Shown piece after piece: positions 57,530 to 64,000 of a DNA stretch of 64,000 nucleotides. The position numbers and the translations under genes are program-made. Within the stretch, counting starts at the first letter, position 1. Every line of letters begins with the position of its first letter. The notes beneath the pieces are model-generated. The model did no database searches, was not told where the DNA came from, and worked only from the letters and a program-made list of their open reading frames with translations. This stretch comes from an uncultured Acidobacteriaceae bacterium. GTDB lineage: Bacteria; Acidobacteriota; Terriglobia; Terriglobales; Acidobacteriaceae. The stretch spans positions 1 through 64,000 of the forward strand of contig CALFMO010000024.1 in the NCBI GenBank assembly GCA_937879855.1, written 5' to 3'.

Positions 57530-57552
57530 TGGTACGACCACCATACCCATAT
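57530..57552. promoter_or_regulatory. Candidate GntR operator, regulator side
   Basis: TGGTACGACCACC followed by CCATACCCATAT (sharing CC); the second copy of the 23-base sequence. A third partial match, TGGTCCGG on the minus strand, lies at 57613-57620 close to a TATAGT hexamer that may be the regulator's own -10. Confidence 0.5.
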
Positions 57553-57667
57553 ACCATAACTCATGCGACATCAACTAACGTGCCGTCATTTCTTGGATAT
57601 ACGGTATAGTAGCCGGACCATAAGCCTGCTGGCGGATCTTGTCCCCGCCAGTCCGGAGGCCAAGCTA

Positions 57668-58393
57668 GTGTATAAGCTAGTTCGCACCTCGCGACTCTAC
57701 GAACAAATCGTTCAGCAAATTGAAGAATCGATTGTCAAAGGCGATCTGAAGCCCGGCGATCAACTGCCTGCAGAGCGCGAACTGGCGCAACGATTTGGCG
57801 TGAGCCGCACAGCTGTGCGCGAAGCGGTAAAAGCTCTCCGTGAAAAAGGTCTGGTCGAAGCTTTCTCCGGTCGAGGCACTTTTATCACCGACGGCACCAA
57901 GCAAGCGGTGCGGCAGTCGCTCGACCTGATGGTGAAGATCGGCCAACCGGAGGGCTCGACCCATCTCGCCGAAGTGCGAGCCATTCTCGAACCGGAGATT
58001 GCGGCACTGGCCGCGGCGCGTATTCAAGAACCGGAGCTGACGACTATGCGTGAAGCCGTGGCCACCATGGACCGCGCCGGCAAGGATCCGGAAGCCTACA
58101 TCGAGGCCGATCTTGATTTCCACCTGGCGCTGGCGGAGGGGGCAGCTAATCCGCTCATTCTTTCTCTGCTCGATTCCATCGTGGCTCTTCTGCGCGAACA
58201 GCGGCTGCGGATTTTTCGGGTTCCCGGCGGACCGGAGCGTGGACAGTTTCATCACAAACGCATTCTCGATGCGGTGGAGCGGCGCGACTCCGACAAGGCG
58301 CGCGAAGCAATGCGAGCCCATCTGGCGCAGGTGCGAGATGACAGTCAGGCACCGGCGGCAAAGCGCGCTCCCGGCAAGCACAATGCAAATTAG
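57668..58393 (+). CDS. GntR-family transcriptional regulator, FadR subfamily
   Basis: A 241-residue regulator: the GntR winged helix (IVKGDLKPGDQLPAERELAQ, RFGVSRTAVREAVKALREKG, EAFSGRGTFI) followed by a helical FCD effector domain (VRAILEPEIAALAAARIQEP, DLDFHLALAEGAANPLILSL, HHKRILDAVERRDSDKAREA) whose Asp and His residues bind metal and a small carboxylate in relatives. GTG 57668 is chosen because GGAGG lies eight bases upstream; ATG 57563 is in frame but adds an unconserved leader. FadR-type regulators usually sense an organic acid that their neighbours transport or degrade. Confidence 0.92.
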   Translation: MYKLVRTSRLYEQIVQQIEESIVKGDLKPGDQLPAERELAQRFGVSRTAVREAVKALREKGLVEAFSGRGTFITDGTKQAVRQSLDLMVKIGQPEGSTHLAEVRAILEPEIAALAAARIQEPELTTMREAVATMDRAGKDPEAYIEADLDFHLALAEGAANPLILSLLDSIVALLREQRLRIFRVPGGPERGQFHHKRILDAVERRDSDKAREAMRAHLAQVRDDSQAPAAKRAPGKHNAN

Positions 58394-58426
58394 TAATTGG
58401 TGGCAAGGGTCTGGAGGCAGCGGCGG

Positions 58427-59332
58427 ATGGCGAAATTAGGATTTATCGGCCTCGGCGTGATGGGCAGCCAGATGGTGAATCGGCTGCTGAGCAAAGGTCA
58501 TACCGTGACCGGCTACAATCGCACGCGCGCTAAGGCTGAGTGGCTGGTGAAGAAGGGAATGCAGTGGGCTGACTCCCCCCGCGCCGTGGCAAGTGCATCG
58601 GACTACATTTTTGCGATGGTTACCAACTCCGCCGCGATCCAGGCGATCACCGAAGGTCCCGCAGGGCTACTGGCCGGCTTGAGTACGGGGAAGATTTTCA
58701 TCGACATGAGCACGGTGAGCCCGGCCGTTAGCCGCGCGCTTGCTGGGAAAGTGCGAGCCGCGGGCGCCGACATGGTTGACTCGCCAGTATCGGGCAGCGT
58801 GATCACTCTGCAGGAAGGAAAGTTGTCGGTAATGGTGGGCGGACGAAAGGAAACTTTCGAGACCGTTAAGCCGTTGCTGCTCGACCTCGGCCCCAAGGTC
58901 ACCTACGTGGGCGACAACGGACTCGCGCTGTCCATGAAAATCGCCATCAACCTGAGTCTGGCGGTGCAGATGCTGGCCTTTTCCGAAGGCGTCTTGCTGG
59001 CAGAAAAGAGCGGCATCGCCCGCGAAGTTGCCGTCGACGTGCTCACGCATAGCGCGGTAGCGTCGCCGATGATTCAGTATCGCGGGCCGTTCGTTCTGCA
59101 ACAGCCGGAAGAAGCCTGGTTCGACGTGAACATGATGCAGAAAGATATGGTACTCGCGACGGAGTTGGGCCGTCAGCTGGACGTGCCGCTGCCCACGACG
59201 GCAGTGAGCAACGAAATTCTTACGGCGGCTCGCGGCATGGGCTTGGCGAAGTACGATTTCGCCTGCATGTTCGATGTCCTGGCGGCCATGTCCGGAGTGA
59301 CGACTCCTGTCATCGCAGGAGGCAAGAAGTGA
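58427..59332 (+). CDS. Beta-hydroxyacid dehydrogenase (3-hydroxyisobutyrate dehydrogenase family)
   Basis: A 301-residue NAD(P)-dependent dehydrogenase: KLGFIGLGVMGSQMVNRLLS (Rossmann fold), FIDMSTVSPAVSRALAG, the substrate motif DSPVSGSVITLQEGKLSVMV and the catalytic lysine in NGLALSMKIAINL. Members oxidise 3-hydroxyisobutyrate, reduce tartronate or glyoxylate/succinate semialdehydes, or act on 6-phosphogluconate; the exact substrate is not decided. ATG 58427 is chosen. Its stop overlaps the GTG start of the next gene, so it is the first enzyme of a coupled operon after gntR. Confidence 0.92.
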   Translation: MAKLGFIGLGVMGSQMVNRLLSKGHTVTGYNRTRAKAEWLVKKGMQWADSPRAVASASDYIFAMVTNSAAIQAITEGPAGLLAGLSTGKIFIDMSTVSPAVSRALAGKVRAAGADMVDSPVSGSVITLQEGKLSVMVGGRKETFETVKPLLLDLGPKVTYVGDNGLALSMKIAINLSLAVQMLAFSEGVLLAEKSGIAREVAVDVLTHSAVASPMIQYRGPFVLQQPEEAWFDVNMMQKDMVLATELGRQLDVPLPTTAVSNEILTAARGMGLAKYDFACMFDVLAAMSGVTTPVIAGGKK

Positions 59333-60333
59333 CCACGGCTTCTTCCAGGCCGGCAGCGACGCACGCCGTCAACAATGAAAAAGACCGGTGGCTGCGCGCG
59401 TACCGCCAGATGGTAAGGATTCGCCTGTTTGAAGAGCAGGTGAATGAACTCTACACGCGGGCGCTGATGCCCGGGCTGGCGCATCTTTACAGCGGCGAAG
59501 AGGCAGTCGCAGTCGGCGTTTGTGAAGCGCTGAACATCGATGACTACATCACCAGCACGCACCGCGGGCACGGGCACTGCCTGGCCAAGGGCGCTTCGCC
59601 GGATCGCATGTTTGCTGAGTTGCTGGGCAAGGAAGCCGGTTACTGTCGAGGCAAAGGCGGGTCGATGCACATTGCCGATCCTGCGACCGGCAACCTGGGC
59701 GCGAATGCGATTGTCGGGGGTAGCGTAGGCATCGCGACCGGCGCGGCATTTGCGGCAAAACGGCTGGCGAACGGGAGAGTCGCGGTCTGCTTTTTCGGCG
59801 AAGGCGCGCTCGGCCAGGGATCGCTCTACGAAGTGATGAACCTGGCGCAACTGTGGAAGCTGCCCGTGATCTACGTCTGCGAAAACAACCTCTACAACGA
59901 ATACACCCATTTCTCAGAGACGACGGCTGGGACAATTCTCGGGCGCGCCGCGGCGTTCGGGCTGGAATCCGCAGTAGTCGACGGCCAGGACGTGCGCGGA
60001 GTGTATGAAGTTGCCACGCGGCTGGTGAAGCGGGCTCGCTCCGGCCAGGGGCCAGCATTTTTGCAGGCCGATACTTACCGCTACAGCGGTCATCACGTAG
60101 GCGATATTAATCGCGAATATTACCGCACCAAGCAGGAAGAGCAGCTATGGAGAATCGAGCGAGATCCAATCAAACTGCATGCGGCTTGGCTGCTGGCGCA
60201 GGGGCATGGCGACTCGGCGGAACTGGAACAGGTTGCTGCAGCGGCGCGCACCGAAATGGAAGCTGCGGTGAAATTCGCCATCGCCTCTCCCTACCCCAGC
60301 GCCGATCAGGTGGAGCAGGACGTCTATGCCTGA
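59329..60333 (+). CDS. 2-oxoacid (pyruvate/acetoin-type) dehydrogenase E1 component, alpha subunit
   Basis: A 334-residue thiamine-diphosphate subunit. RIRLFEEQVNELYTRALMPG, the loop THRGHGHCLAKGA and GKGGSMHIADP are typical E1 alpha. The ThDP motif is FFGEGALGQGSLYEVMNLAQ then VCENN; the usual GDG is GEG (Glu158), a conservative change. With E1 beta and E2 it would decarboxylate a 2-oxoacid, or acetoin, and pass the acyl group to lipoate. The substrate (pyruvate, acetoin or a branched oxoacid) is not decided. The start is GTG 59329, overlapping the previous stop. Confidence 0.93.
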   Translation: MTTASSRPAATHAVNNEKDRWLRAYRQMVRIRLFEEQVNELYTRALMPGLAHLYSGEEAVAVGVCEALNIDDYITSTHRGHGHCLAKGASPDRMFAELLGKEAGYCRGKGGSMHIADPATGNLGANAIVGGSVGIATGAAFAAKRLANGRVAVCFFGEGALGQGSLYEVMNLAQLWKLPVIYVCENNLYNEYTHFSETTAGTILGRAAAFGLESAVVDGQDVRGVYEVATRLVKRARSGQGPAFLQADTYRYSGHHVGDINREYYRTKQEEQLWRIERDPIKLHAAWLLAQGHGDSAELEQVAAAARTEMEAAVKFAIASPYPSADQVEQDVYA

Positions 60334-61327
60334 AAGAGCTATGCCTGAACGCGAACTCACCTTTGCGCAGGCGGTGCGCGAAGCGCTGGCGGAGGAAATG
60401 CGCCGCGACTCGCGAGTGTGCATCTTCGGCGAAGACGTGGCCGAAGCCGGCACACCCTTCAAAGTGCTCTCCGGACTGGTGGAAGAATTCGGCGCCGAGC
60501 GGGTGCTTGACACGCCGATTTCTGAAGCTGGATTCACCGGCGTTGGTGTGGGCGCAGCCATGACAGGGTTGCGGCCCGTGGTCGACATCATGTTCGGCGA
60601 TTTCCTGACCTTGACCATGGACCAGATGGTGAATCAGGCCGCCAAGGCGCACTACATGTCGGGCGGACATTGGAAAGTTCCCATGGTGCTGCGGACTACG
60701 CTGGGCGCGACCCGGCGCTCCGCTGCGCAGCATTCGCAATCGCTGCATGCCTGGTTCAGTCACGTGCCAGGATTGAAAGTTGTGCTGCCTTCGACTCCCT
60801 ATGACGCGAAGGGCCTGCTCAAGACCGCCATCCGCGACGAGAATCCGGTCGTCTTTTTCGAAGACAAGATGATGTACAAGCTGAAGGGGCCGGTTCCTGC
60901 CGAAGATTACACGATCCCACTGGGCGTCGCCGATGTAAAGCGTGTTGGAGAAGACATTACTTTCGTGGCGACGAGCAGCATGGTTCAGGTCGCCTTGGGC
61001 GCGGCGAACATGCTGGAGAAAGAAGGCATCAGCGCGGAGGTGGTTGATCCGCGAACCACATGGCCGCTCGACGAAAAGACTATCATCGAGTCGGCGAAGA
61101 AAACGTCGCGCGTGATCGTGCTCGATGAAGGCTACGGGCGATACGGCGTGACGGCAGAGCTCGCGGCGGTAATCGCTGAAGGCGCATTCTACGATCTCGA
61201 CGCGCCGGTGAAGCGCATGGGCGCGATGCACGTTCCCATTCCGTTTTCTCCGCCGCTCGAAGATGTGACTGTGCCCACGGAAGAAACCGTTTCGGAAGCG
61301 GCGCGCCGATTGTGCAACAAATCGTAA
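60326..61327 (+). CDS. 2-oxoacid (pyruvate/acetoin-type) dehydrogenase E1 component, beta subunit
   Basis: A 333-residue transketolase-like beta subunit: LTFAQAVREALAEEMRRDSR, FGEDVAEAGTPFKVLSGLVE, DTPISEAGFTGVGVGAAMTG, RPVVDIMFGDFLTLTMDQMV and VVDPRTTWPLDEKTIIESAK. It overlaps the alpha gene by eight bases, so the two are co-translated as an E1 heterotetramer. The second ATG (60341, also in frame) is a possible start that restores PERELTF. A repeat element separates it from the M24 gene. Confidence 0.95.
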   Translation: MPERAMPERELTFAQAVREALAEEMRRDSRVCIFGEDVAEAGTPFKVLSGLVEEFGAERVLDTPISEAGFTGVGVGAAMTGLRPVVDIMFGDFLTLTMDQMVNQAAKAHYMSGGHWKVPMVLRTTLGATRRSAAQHSQSLHAWFSHVPGLKVVLPSTPYDAKGLLKTAIRDENPVVFFEDKMMYKLKGPVPAEDYTIPLGVADVKRVGEDITFVATSSMVQVALGAANMLEKEGISAEVVDPRTTWPLDEKTIIESAKKTSRVIVLDEGYGRYGVTAELAAVIAEGAFYDLDAPVKRMGAMHVPIPFSPPLEDVTVPTEETVSEAARRLCNKS

Positions 61328-61341
61328 CGCCGTCATCCTGC

Positions 61342-61403
61342 CGGCTGTCCCGAGGGCGTCCTCGCCCTCGGACTCGGCGGGCGAGACGCCCACCGGACAG
61401 CCG
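61342..61403. repeat. Composite CGGCTGTCC ... GGACAGCCG repeat
   Basis: Outer arms CGGCTGTCC (61342-61350) and GGACAGCCG (61395-61403) enclose CGAGGGCG-TCCT-CGCCCTCG and a GGCGGGCGAGACGCCCACC element. The trailing GACGGCGGCGCTAC runs to within a few bases of the M24 ribosome-binding site. Confidence 0.8.
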
Positions 61404-61433
61404 CCGAGACGGCGGCGCTACATGGGGGTATTT

Positions 61434-62780
61434 ATGGGACTCAAGACTCACGGAACCATGGCCGTTGACTGGGAGAATCGTATCGACTTCGATCGTCTCC
61501 GCCGCGAGCGTCTGCAAAAAGCGAAGGATCTGCTGAAACAATCGTCGATGGGCTCATTGCTCTGCTTCGACATGAACAATGTGCGCTACCTGACGTCGAC
61601 GCACATCGGCACCTGGGCGCAGGACAAGGCCAATCGCTTCACGCTCCTCCCGCAGAATGATGAGCCCATCCTGTGGGACTTCGGATCTGCCGCCAAGCAT
61701 CACCAACTGAATTGTCCGTGGTTGGGCGAACGCTCGCGTCCTGGCATTTCGATGCTGCGTGGCGCGATGACGCCGGAGATGGGCCGCGCCGAAGACGTTG
61801 CCAAAAAAATTCGCATTGAACTCGAAATGCGCGGGCTGCATAAAGAACCGATTGGAATCGACATCATCGAACTGCCCGTATTGTTTGCCCTGCAGCGCGA
61901 GGGCATCGAAGTGGTCGACGGCCAGCAATTGATGTCCGAGGCCCGCGTCATCAAGACGCAAGATGAAATCTCCCTGCTCAACACTTCGGCGATGATGGTC
62001 GACGCCGCCTACGACGAACTCTACCGCGCGATGAAGCCGGGCCTGCGCGAGAATGAGGCCGTCGGCCTGGTCAGCAAAGTTCTCTACGATCTGGGCTCAG
62101 AATATGTGGAGGCGGTGAACGCGATTTCGGGCGAGCGTTGCAATCCGCATCCGCACGTGTTTTCCGATCGCGTGCTCCGTCCCGGCGATCCCGTCTACTA
62201 CGACATCTTGCACTCGTACATGGGATACCGCACCTGCTATTACCGATGTTTCACGGTCGGCTACGCGTCGCACGCCATGGTCGATGCCTACAAGCGCTGC
62301 CGCGAATATCTCGATGCCGCGATCGAACTGGTGCGTCCCGGCCGTACCACCGCCGAGATCGCTGCCGTGTGGCCGAGGGCGCAAGAGTTCGGCTTCCCCA
62401 ACGAAGAAGCCTGCTTCGCGCTGCAGTATGGTCACGGAATCGGGCTCGCGATCTGGGAGAAGCCGGTGATCAGCCGCCTGGTCTCGTTCGATCATCCGGT
62501 AGAGATTAAGCCGGGCATGGTGTTTGCGCTCGAAACCTTCTGGCCCTCCACCGATGGCTGGAGCGCCGCGCGCATCGAAGAAGAGATTGTTGTGACGCCC
62601 ACCGGGCACGAAGTCATCACGCGCTTCCCCGCTGAACAACTTCTAGTCGCAGGCGCGCACTACTACACGGTGAACGGCCCGCTGCCGACCACGCGAGAAA
62701 CCGAAGCTTCACCCAACGAACGCGTACTGGAGATGATCGAAACCAGCGCAAAAACTGAGCGGGTAGGAGTGACAGACTAA
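61434..62780 (+). CDS. M24-family (Xaa-Pro aminopeptidase/creatinase-like) protein with altered metal site
   Basis: A 448-residue two-domain protein of the pita-bread M24 fold. Expected metal ligands: Asp257 (PVYYDIL) is present; the second Asp, eleven residues on, is Cys268 (GYRTCYYRC); His334 (QYGHGIGLA), Glu367 (FALETFW) and Glu382/383 (RIEEEIV) are present. The usual second active-site His after GHG is Trp341. M24 members include aminopeptidase P, prolidase, creatinase and ectoine hydrolase, so this could be a peptidase or an amide hydrolase. Its place between E1 and E2 genes suggests a role in releasing or processing the same substrate. ATG 61434 follows GGGGG; ATG 61422 is possible. Confidence 0.85.
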   Translation: MGLKTHGTMAVDWENRIDFDRLRRERLQKAKDLLKQSSMGSLLCFDMNNVRYLTSTHIGTWAQDKANRFTLLPQNDEPILWDFGSAAKHHQLNCPWLGERSRPGISMLRGAMTPEMGRAEDVAKKIRIELEMRGLHKEPIGIDIIELPVLFALQREGIEVVDGQQLMSEARVIKTQDEISLLNTSAMMVDAAYDELYRAMKPGLRENEAVGLVSKVLYDLGSEYVEAVNAISGERCNPHPHVFSDRVLRPGDPVYYDILHSYMGYRTCYYRCFTVGYASHAMVDAYKRCREYLDAAIELVRPGRTTAEIAAVWPRAQEFGFPNEEACFALQYGHGIGLAIWEKPVISRLVSFDHPVEIKPGMVFALETFWPSTDGWSAARIEEEIVVTPTGHEVITRFPAEQLLVAGAHYYTVNGPLPTTRETEASPNERVLEMIETSAKTERVGVTD

Positions 62781-62799
62781 GCGGAACACCGCCGCGAAG

Positions 62800-62944
62800 C
62801 GGCGTCAGCTCAGAGCTGCGAAGCGGCCGGAAGAACCCAGCCGCGAAGCGCCGAAGAAACCCAGCCGCGGAGCGGCGGAAGAATACAGCCCACGGCGAAA
62901 GCCGTGGGTTGTGTCGAGTGGAGATTAGCAAGCCCCGGAGGGGC
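62800..62944. repeat. GCCGCGAAGCGGC units and CCCACGGC/GCCCC palindrome pair
   Basis: Three or four imperfect units such as CCGCGAAGCGGC, CCGCGAAGCGCC and CCGCGGAGCGGC (about 62790-62880), then CCCACGGC-GAAA-GCCGTGGG (62889-62908) and GCCCC-GGAG-GGGC (62932-62944). The latter pair matches 19150-19203 in order and spacing. It fills the gap between the M24 gene and E2. Confidence 0.75.
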
Positions 62945-63009
62945 GATAGAAAAGTACGACACAGAAATTTACGGGGGCGTACTCTCCGCCTCAGGAATAA
63001 TCCACGACT

Positions 63010-64000
63010 ATGGCCTTCAGCGTTGTAATGCCTGCTCTCGAGATGGCGCAGGAAACCGGCAAACTCCTGGCCTGGAGAAAGCAGGAAGGCGACCGCGTTA
63101 CCAAGGGCGAACCGCTGCTCGAAATCGAAACCGATAAAGCTGTGGTCGAAGTAGAGGCGCCCGCCGACGGGATTCTTGCAGGGATCCGGGCCGAGACTGG
63201 CGCCGACATTCCCGTCGGGCGCACGATTGCATGGATCGTTGCTCCCGGCGAAGCGCCTCCTGTCGAAAGCGATTCAGCCGCACCTGCCGCGAGGGCCGCA
63301 TTACACGCGAAAACAGCTCCATCGCAGACCGGCGCAACGCGAGCCGCTGTCTCACTAGCGCCAAGCGCAAAGATTTCTCCCAAGGCGCGCCGTCTCGCGA
63401 AAGAATTAGGTGTGGACGTGGCGACCGTAAGCGGCTCAGGCGCAGGAGGAGAAATTCTCGCTGCCGATATTCAAGCCGCGGCTTCAGCTCCCGCCGTGGT
63501 GGAACAGACATCCGGAAGCATCGAAGTCCCCAGCTCGCTGGGCCGCATCATGGCCGAACGCACCACCCAGAGCTGGACTACGATCCCTCACTTCTTCGTA
63601 AGCCGCGAAGTCGAAGCCACAGCGCTGAACCAATATCGCGAGCGCGTGGCGGAAGGGATCGAGCGCTCCCATCAGTTCCGAGCTACCCATACCGATGTGC
63701 TTGTGGCGCTCACGGCCCGCGTCCTGCTGAAGCATCCGCGGCTGAATGCGAGTTGGAGCGCGGAAGGGATTCGTCTGCACGATCATGTGAACATGGGAGT
63801 CGCCATTGCAGTCGGCGACGGCGTGGTCGCCGCGGTGATTCCCAACGCGCACGCCGCCAGCCTGGTGGAAATCGCGGTACAGCGTCGCGAAGTCACCGAG
63901 CGAGCGCGAGCCGGCAAGTTGCGGCCTGCGGATATCTCCGATGCTACCTTCACCATCAGCAACCTCGGCATGTATCAGATCGATCAATTCAGCGCGATCA
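63010..64000 (+). CDS. 2-oxoacid dehydrogenase E2 (dihydrolipoyl acyltransferase), 3' end cut by window
   Basis: The frame from ATG 63010 is open to the right edge (330 residues visible). It starts with a lipoyl domain (VVMPALEMAQETGKLLAWRK, with the lipoyl-lysine in EIETDKAVVEVEAPADG). An Ala-rich linker and a peripheral subunit-binding domain follow (SPKARRLAKELGVDVATVSG), then the start of the CAT-like catalytic domain (LGRIMAERTTQSWTTIPHFF, VNMGVAIAVGDGVVAAVIPN, FTISNLGMYQIDQFSAI). The catalytic HxxxDG motif would lie beyond the window. It completes, with E1 alpha and beta, a 2-oxoacid dehydrogenase complex; an E3 gene is not visible. Confidence 0.94.
   Translation, partial: MAFSVVMPALEMAQETGKLLAWRKQEGDRVTKGEPLLEIETDKAVVEVEAPADGILAGIRAETGADIPVGRTIAWIVAPGEAPPVESDSAAPAARAALHAKTAPSQTGATRAAVSLAPSAKISPKARRLAKELGVDVATVSGSGAGGEILAADIQAAASAPAVVEQTSGSIEVPSSLGRIMAERTTQSWTTIPHFFVSREVEATALNQYRERVAEGIERSHQFRATHTDVLVALTARVLLKHPRLNASWSAEGIRLHDHVNMGVAIAVGDGVVAAVIPNAHAASLVEIAVQRREVTERARAGKLRPADISDATFTISNLGMYQIDQFSAI

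Noticed and set aside
57315..57557. N-terminal extension of the TonB receptor to 57557
   Set aside because: It would run through the receptor promoter and operator candidates and bury the signal peptide in the middle of the chain.
60170..61393. 407-codon antisense frame opposite the E1 beta gene
   Set aside because: Shadow of a strongly conserved gene; the His/Arg-rich translation is typical of antisense frames in GC-rich DNA.
61434..62780. DddP-type DMSP lyase for the M24 gene
   Set aside because: DddP is an M24 relative, but the metal-site pattern recalled for DddP (extra Asp ligands) is not seen and no DMSP genes are nearby.

Overview
The window looks like a chromosomal segment of an Acidobacteriota bacterium, probably Terriglobia/Koribacter-like. 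This is inference from content: an LptD outer-membrane assembly protein, a very large Oar-type TonB-dependent receptor with an N-terminal carboxypeptidase-regulatory-like domain, the run tgt-yajC-secD-secF-tonB-exbB-exbD-exbD, and dense interspersed palindromic repeats that are familiar from acidobacterial genomes. No rRNA, tRNA, prophage, insertion sequence or CRISPR array was seen.

Layout. 1-11.6 kb is housekeeping: a cold-shock protein (cut by the left edge), TlpA-like thioredoxin, beta-carbonic anhydrase, tRNA-modification genes mnmE, mnmG and tgt, ruvA, a TPR protein, a CADD-like para-aminobenzoate synthase, a FlK-like thioesterase and a YfcE-like phosphodiesterase. 11.7-19 kb is an envelope block: YajC-SecD-SecF, then TonB-ExbB-ExbD-ExbD and a TPR lipoprotein. 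19-30 kb has two glycosyltransferases, biotin carboxylase plus biotin carrier protein, a periplasmic parvulin foldase, a DsbA-like protein, LarE and LptD. 30-46 kb is mixed: RDD membrane protein, APC permease, an AhpD-like gene with a UGA at its redox cysteine, a cysteine-rich secreted protein, PstS, a Phd/PIN toxin-antitoxin pair, Rel, RidA, FKBP, RpmB, DUF971-sigma-antisigma, and Fur divergent from an outer-membrane protein. 46-53.7 kb has bactofilin, two orphan genes, an ABC-F ATPase, Nudix, SDR and an esterase. 53.7-64 kb is a coherent accessory locus: a TonB-dependent receptor divergent from a GntR/FadR regulator that is followed by a beta-hydroxyacid dehydrogenase, 2-oxoacid dehydrogenase E1 alpha and beta, an M24 hydrolase-like protein and E2 (cut by the right edge).

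How the genes work together. SecD/SecF/YajC help export the many signal-peptide proteins; the parvulin, DsbA-like and LptD proteins assemble the outer membrane; TonB-ExbB-ExbD can energise the receptor at 53.8-57.3 kb, whose promoter carries a sequence that recurs near the divergent GntR gene, suggesting substrate uptake and catabolism are controlled together.

Most notable: (i) a candidate CxxU selenoprotein with a SECIS-like hairpin 10 nt after the UGA, complicated by a downstream frameshift; (ii) a SecF whose periplasmic loop carries a ComEA-like helix-hairpin-helix insertion; (iii) palindromic repeats inserted in frame into mnmE, mnmG, tgt and an ABC-F gene; (iv) the GntR-linked receptor/2-oxoacid dehydrogenase locus with an M24 protein whose second metal-ligand aspartate is a cysteine; (v) a phosphodiesterase whose only plausible start is CTG; (vi) several core genes with a -10 hexamer 5-9 nt from the start codon, suggesting leaderless mRNAs.
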